Shown here piece by piece: positions 61,854 to 64,000 of a stretch of 64,000 nucleotides of DNA. The translations under genes were made by a program, and so were the position numbers. The notes under the pieces are model-generated. The model ran no database searches and was not told where the DNA came from. It saw only the letters and a list, made by a program, of their open reading frames with translations. Source of the stretch: Pirellulaceae bacterium (GTDB lineage Bacteria > Planctomycetota > Planctomycetia > Pirellulales > Pirellulaceae); the NCBI GenBank assembly GCA_019636375.1, contig JAHBXS010000002.1:957621-1021620 (forward strand). The letters run 5' to 3'. Position 1 is the first letter of the stretch; every line of letters begins with the position of its first letter.

Positions 61854-64000
61854 TTAACGCTTGTCAAACGCCGCTTCGGAAACAGCCCGCATGTAGGCCA
61901 GCAAATCCAGCACTTCGTCACGACTCATCGTGTCGAGCAGGCCGGTTGGCATCATGGAAATTTCCGAGGGCTTAAGGTCGACGATGTCGCCGACGCGAAT
62001 GTTGGTGAATCGGCCTGGATCGTACAAGTCGGTTTGGACCATATAGGTATCGCCGCTCAGGTTGGCCACGCGGCCCATCACGGTCCGCCCGTCATCGAGT
62101 TCAAACACGGTAGCTCGATACTGATCGGAGACTTCTTTGCTGGGAACGATGATCGCCTCAAGGAGATCGCGGACGCCAAACCGTCGGCCCGCAGGGGTCA
62201 AGTCGGGGCCGACGCTCCCTCCCGCTCCTTCCAAGCGATGGCACTTCCAACACAGCCCGACGGAAAACATCTTCTCGCCATTTTTCAAATCGCGGTTTTG
62301 AAAATCCTGATCGGAAATGGGGAGCAAATCATCGACTTTCCAGTGTTTCACAATTGCCCGCTGTGTGAGTTCTTCATCGGGGCGGGCCTCGATCGGCTTT
62401 TGTGTAAGTAAGTCACCCAGGGTCGCCTTCGTGTTTTCGTCCAACCGAGCAATCGCATCGTCACGGGTGTTGAGCAAGAAACGGGCAAACGAATGTCCGC
62501 CGCGGAAACGCCCCGCATCAACAAACCACTGAAAGTATTGACGTCTGTTTTCCGGCGTCCAATCATGCGAGCAAACTCGGAGAACAAAGTTGTAATGGAC
62601 TTGTTCTTCCTGAGAAGGAGAGTTTCGCATCAATTTAAGAGTCGGTCCAACGATTCCAGGAACGTCCATCCCACATAGCAAACGAGCAATTTCCATGTCG
62701 ATAAAGGTTTGCCCCGTCGGAAATTTCGGCAAAAGATAACTTGTGATCTGATCTCGTTTTTCCTGAGTCACTTCCCCTCTTCGCAACCAATGCAGCCCCA
62801 CCGTTCGGAGCCAATGCAACCGTTGGGCAACATCCAAGTTCTCCCAGCGCATCTGCAACAGTCGTTCCAGGGTTCGTCGCGCTAGCTCATCGTCGCCTGC
62901 TCGGGCCACAGTCAACGAACTCTCTAAAATTCCTTGCGTGTCTCGGGGCTGCAAAATCGCCTCCCGCCAACTATCAACCGGCATTCGCTCCAGAGCGACC
63001 CTCGCCGTATATCGCACAAATCGATCGACGTGACTTAGGTTGGGAATCGCTTGAGCAACAACGGTCGCAGCTTGCTCGGGAGTTGCTGTCAACAATGATT
63101 CCAATGATCGCCGATGTTGTTGCATCTCCGTCAGCGGTGGTACTGAAACGGGGGCGGTTGACTCTTCACCTCGGTAACTCACTCGATAAAGAGCCGACTG
63201 ACTTCGGCGTCCACCTATCGCGAAATACAAACAACCGTCCTGTGGGTTGATCACCATATCAGTTACAGCCAATCCAGGTCCGGTTACAAAGTTTTCCGGT
63301 TCCCCCACAAACGAGGCCCCTTGTGGTGACAGATGCACAGCATAAATGACTCCGTAGCTCCAATCCGCGATGAATAGTGCCTGTTGGTACTTCGCTGGAA
63401 ATTTTGCACCGGTTCCAAACAACACTCCTGTCGGTGAACCCGGCCCAATGTCAACGGTCGCCGGCAAACTGTCGGGGTAGTACTCGGGCCACTTACCGGT
63501 TCCACTGCGCCAACCAAATTCGCTTCCGGGAATCGCATGGCACAATCGTGTTGGCCGATACCAAGGGAGGCCAATATCCCATTCCATATCGGCGTCAAAC
63601 GTAAATAGTTCGCCGTTCGGGTCAAACGCGATGTCGTATTGGTTGCGAAACCCCATCGAAATCAATTCCAAAGTCGAACCATCCGGAGCCATCTCGCAAA
63701 TCCAACCACCTGGGGCCAGAATTCCCGCCGCATGTCCGTTGGCGTCCCACATGCGGGGCACAACTTGATCCTCTTCCCAATTTTGGGGAACACGAGAAGC
63801 GGTCGTGGGAGGAAGTTGCGTGTGATTACCGGCACAAATCGTGATCGATTTTCCATCAGGAGAGAGCACGATCGCGTGGGGACCATGCTCGCCACTCCCT
63901 TTCAGCGGTAACAACAACTCAACCTTATCGAATTGATCATCGCCGTTGGTATCTTGGAGACGGTACAGACCACTCTGTTGCCCATCCCCTTCGTGACTCA
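61854..64000 (-). CDS. Membrane-bound dehydrogenase/HEAT-like protein with PVC-type haem domain (5' end outside)
   Basis: The frame continues past position 64000, so the N-terminus is missing (a methionine at 63917 is internal). The visible N-part is a PQQ/glucose dehydrogenase-like beta-propeller (GPHAIVLSPDGKSITICAG, FRNQYDIAFDPNGELFTFDADMEWD, PGLAVTDMVINPQDGCLYFAIGG). HEAT-like helices follow (about 265-540 of the visible part). The C-terminal domain has a CxxCH haem site in GLCWKCHRLEG, then SVGPDLTPAGRRFGVRDLLEAII and a terminal GLLDTMSRDEVLDLLAYM. Such proteins are planctomycete hallmarks. The substrate is unknown. It ends about 82 bases before the rhamnose gene's start. Confidence 0.88.
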   Translation of the reverse strand, partial: SHEGDGQQSGLYRLQDTNGDDQFDKVELLLPLKGSGEHGPHAIVLSPDGKSITICAGNHTQLPPTTASRVPQNWEEDQVVPRMWDANGHAAGILAPGGWICEMAPDGSTLELISMGFRNQYDIAFDPNGELFTFDADMEWDIGLPWYRPTRLCHAIPGSEFGWRSGTGKWPEYYPDSLPATVDIGPGSPTGVLFGTGAKFPAKYQQALFIADWSYGVIYAVHLSPQGASFVGEPENFVTGPGLAVTDMVINPQDGCLYFAIGGRRSQSALYRVSYRGEESTAPVSVPPLTEMQQHRRSLESLLTATPEQAATVVAQAIPNLSHVDRFVRYTARVALERMPVDSWREAILQPRDTQGILESSLTVARAGDDELARRTLERLLQMRWENLDVAQRLHWLRTVGLHWLRRGEVTQEKRDQITSYLLPKFPTGQTFIDMEIARLLCGMDVPGIVGPTLKLMRNSPSQEEQVHYNFVLRVCSHDWTPENRRQYFQWFVDAGRFRGGHSFARFLLNTRDDAIARLDENTKATLGDLLTQKPIEARPDEELTQRAIVKHWKVDDLLPISDQDFQNRDLKNGEKMFSVGLCWKCHRLEGAGGSVGPDLTPAGRRFGVRDLLEAIIVPSKEVSDQYRATVFELDDGRTVMGRVANLSGDTYMVQTDLYDPGRFTNIRVGDIVDLKPSEISMMPTGLLDTMSRDEVLDLLAYMRAVSEAAFDKR

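Overview
The window looks like a chromosomal segment of a planctomycete. The gene content points there: a DUF1080 sugar hydrolase-type protein, a DUF1559 protein with a C-terminal DG motif and a degenerate pseudopilin start, a large dehydrogenase/HEAT-like protein ending in a PVC-type CxxCH haem domain, a fused rhamnulose-1-phosphate aldolase/dehydrogenase, paired bPH2 membrane proteins, two NfeD proteins, and many dispersed palindromic repeats. KdsC next to a very large LptA/LptC-like protein implies an LPS-bearing envelope. No rRNA operon, prophage or CRISPR array was seen. One tRNA (His) is present.

Layout. 1-9.3 kb: envelope genes (bPH2 pair, NfeD, kdsC, LPS-export-like giant, DUF4105 lipoprotein). 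9.3-13.5 kb: a tandem palindromic repeat, a creatininase-family gene, a thioredoxin-like gene interrupted by an in-frame TGA, and a DapA-family lyase. 13.5-16.8 kb: nadA followed by an A+T-rich DUF4365 gene bracketed by a second, diverged copy of the nadA 3' end. 16.8-24.7 kb: DinG-like helicase, mscL, a complete IS4-type insertion sequence sitting in a palindrome, pepA, and a UbiD-family gene. 24.7-25.4 kb: a repeat island. 25.4-31.7 kb: secreted proteins (DUF1080, LolA-like, fasciclin), a second TGA-interrupted redox gene, and a ClpP/NfeD membrane protease. 32-43.9 kb: orphan response regulator, DUF1559, MATE exporter, a REP-associated transposase with its palindromes, a four-CBS protein, a MoxR ATPase plus partner, glutamate dehydrogenase. 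44-48.4 kb: a three-gene ABC export operon. 48.4-49.9 kb: rhamnulokinase. 50.1-55.7 kb: a one-strand sulfide/persulfide gene group (ArsR regulator, TauE/SafE exporter, persulfide dioxygenase-rhodanese, two YeeE/YedE-type proteins, type II sulfide:quinone oxidoreductase, tiny membrane protein). 56-64 kb: RRM protein, P1B-type ATPase, rhamnose aldolase-dehydrogenase, and a haem-domain protein cut by the window end.

The most notable result is a pair of short genes that ordinary ORF calling splits. Each has a good ribosome binding site, and each reads through a single TGA exactly where a redox or metal-binding cysteine is expected (UGPC in a thioredoxin fold, MTUAGC in a MerP-like HMA domain). 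In both, a perfect hairpin with a GGUC apical loop lies 17-23 nt after the TGA, which is the bacterial SECIS layout. I read both as selenoproteins. The HMA-domain lipoprotein is the less familiar of the two.

The second theme is repeats. At least six palindromic families are scattered between genes. One 137-138 bp cruciform-type element occurs five times, twice as tandem pairs, and one of those duplications carries the end of the neighbouring gene.
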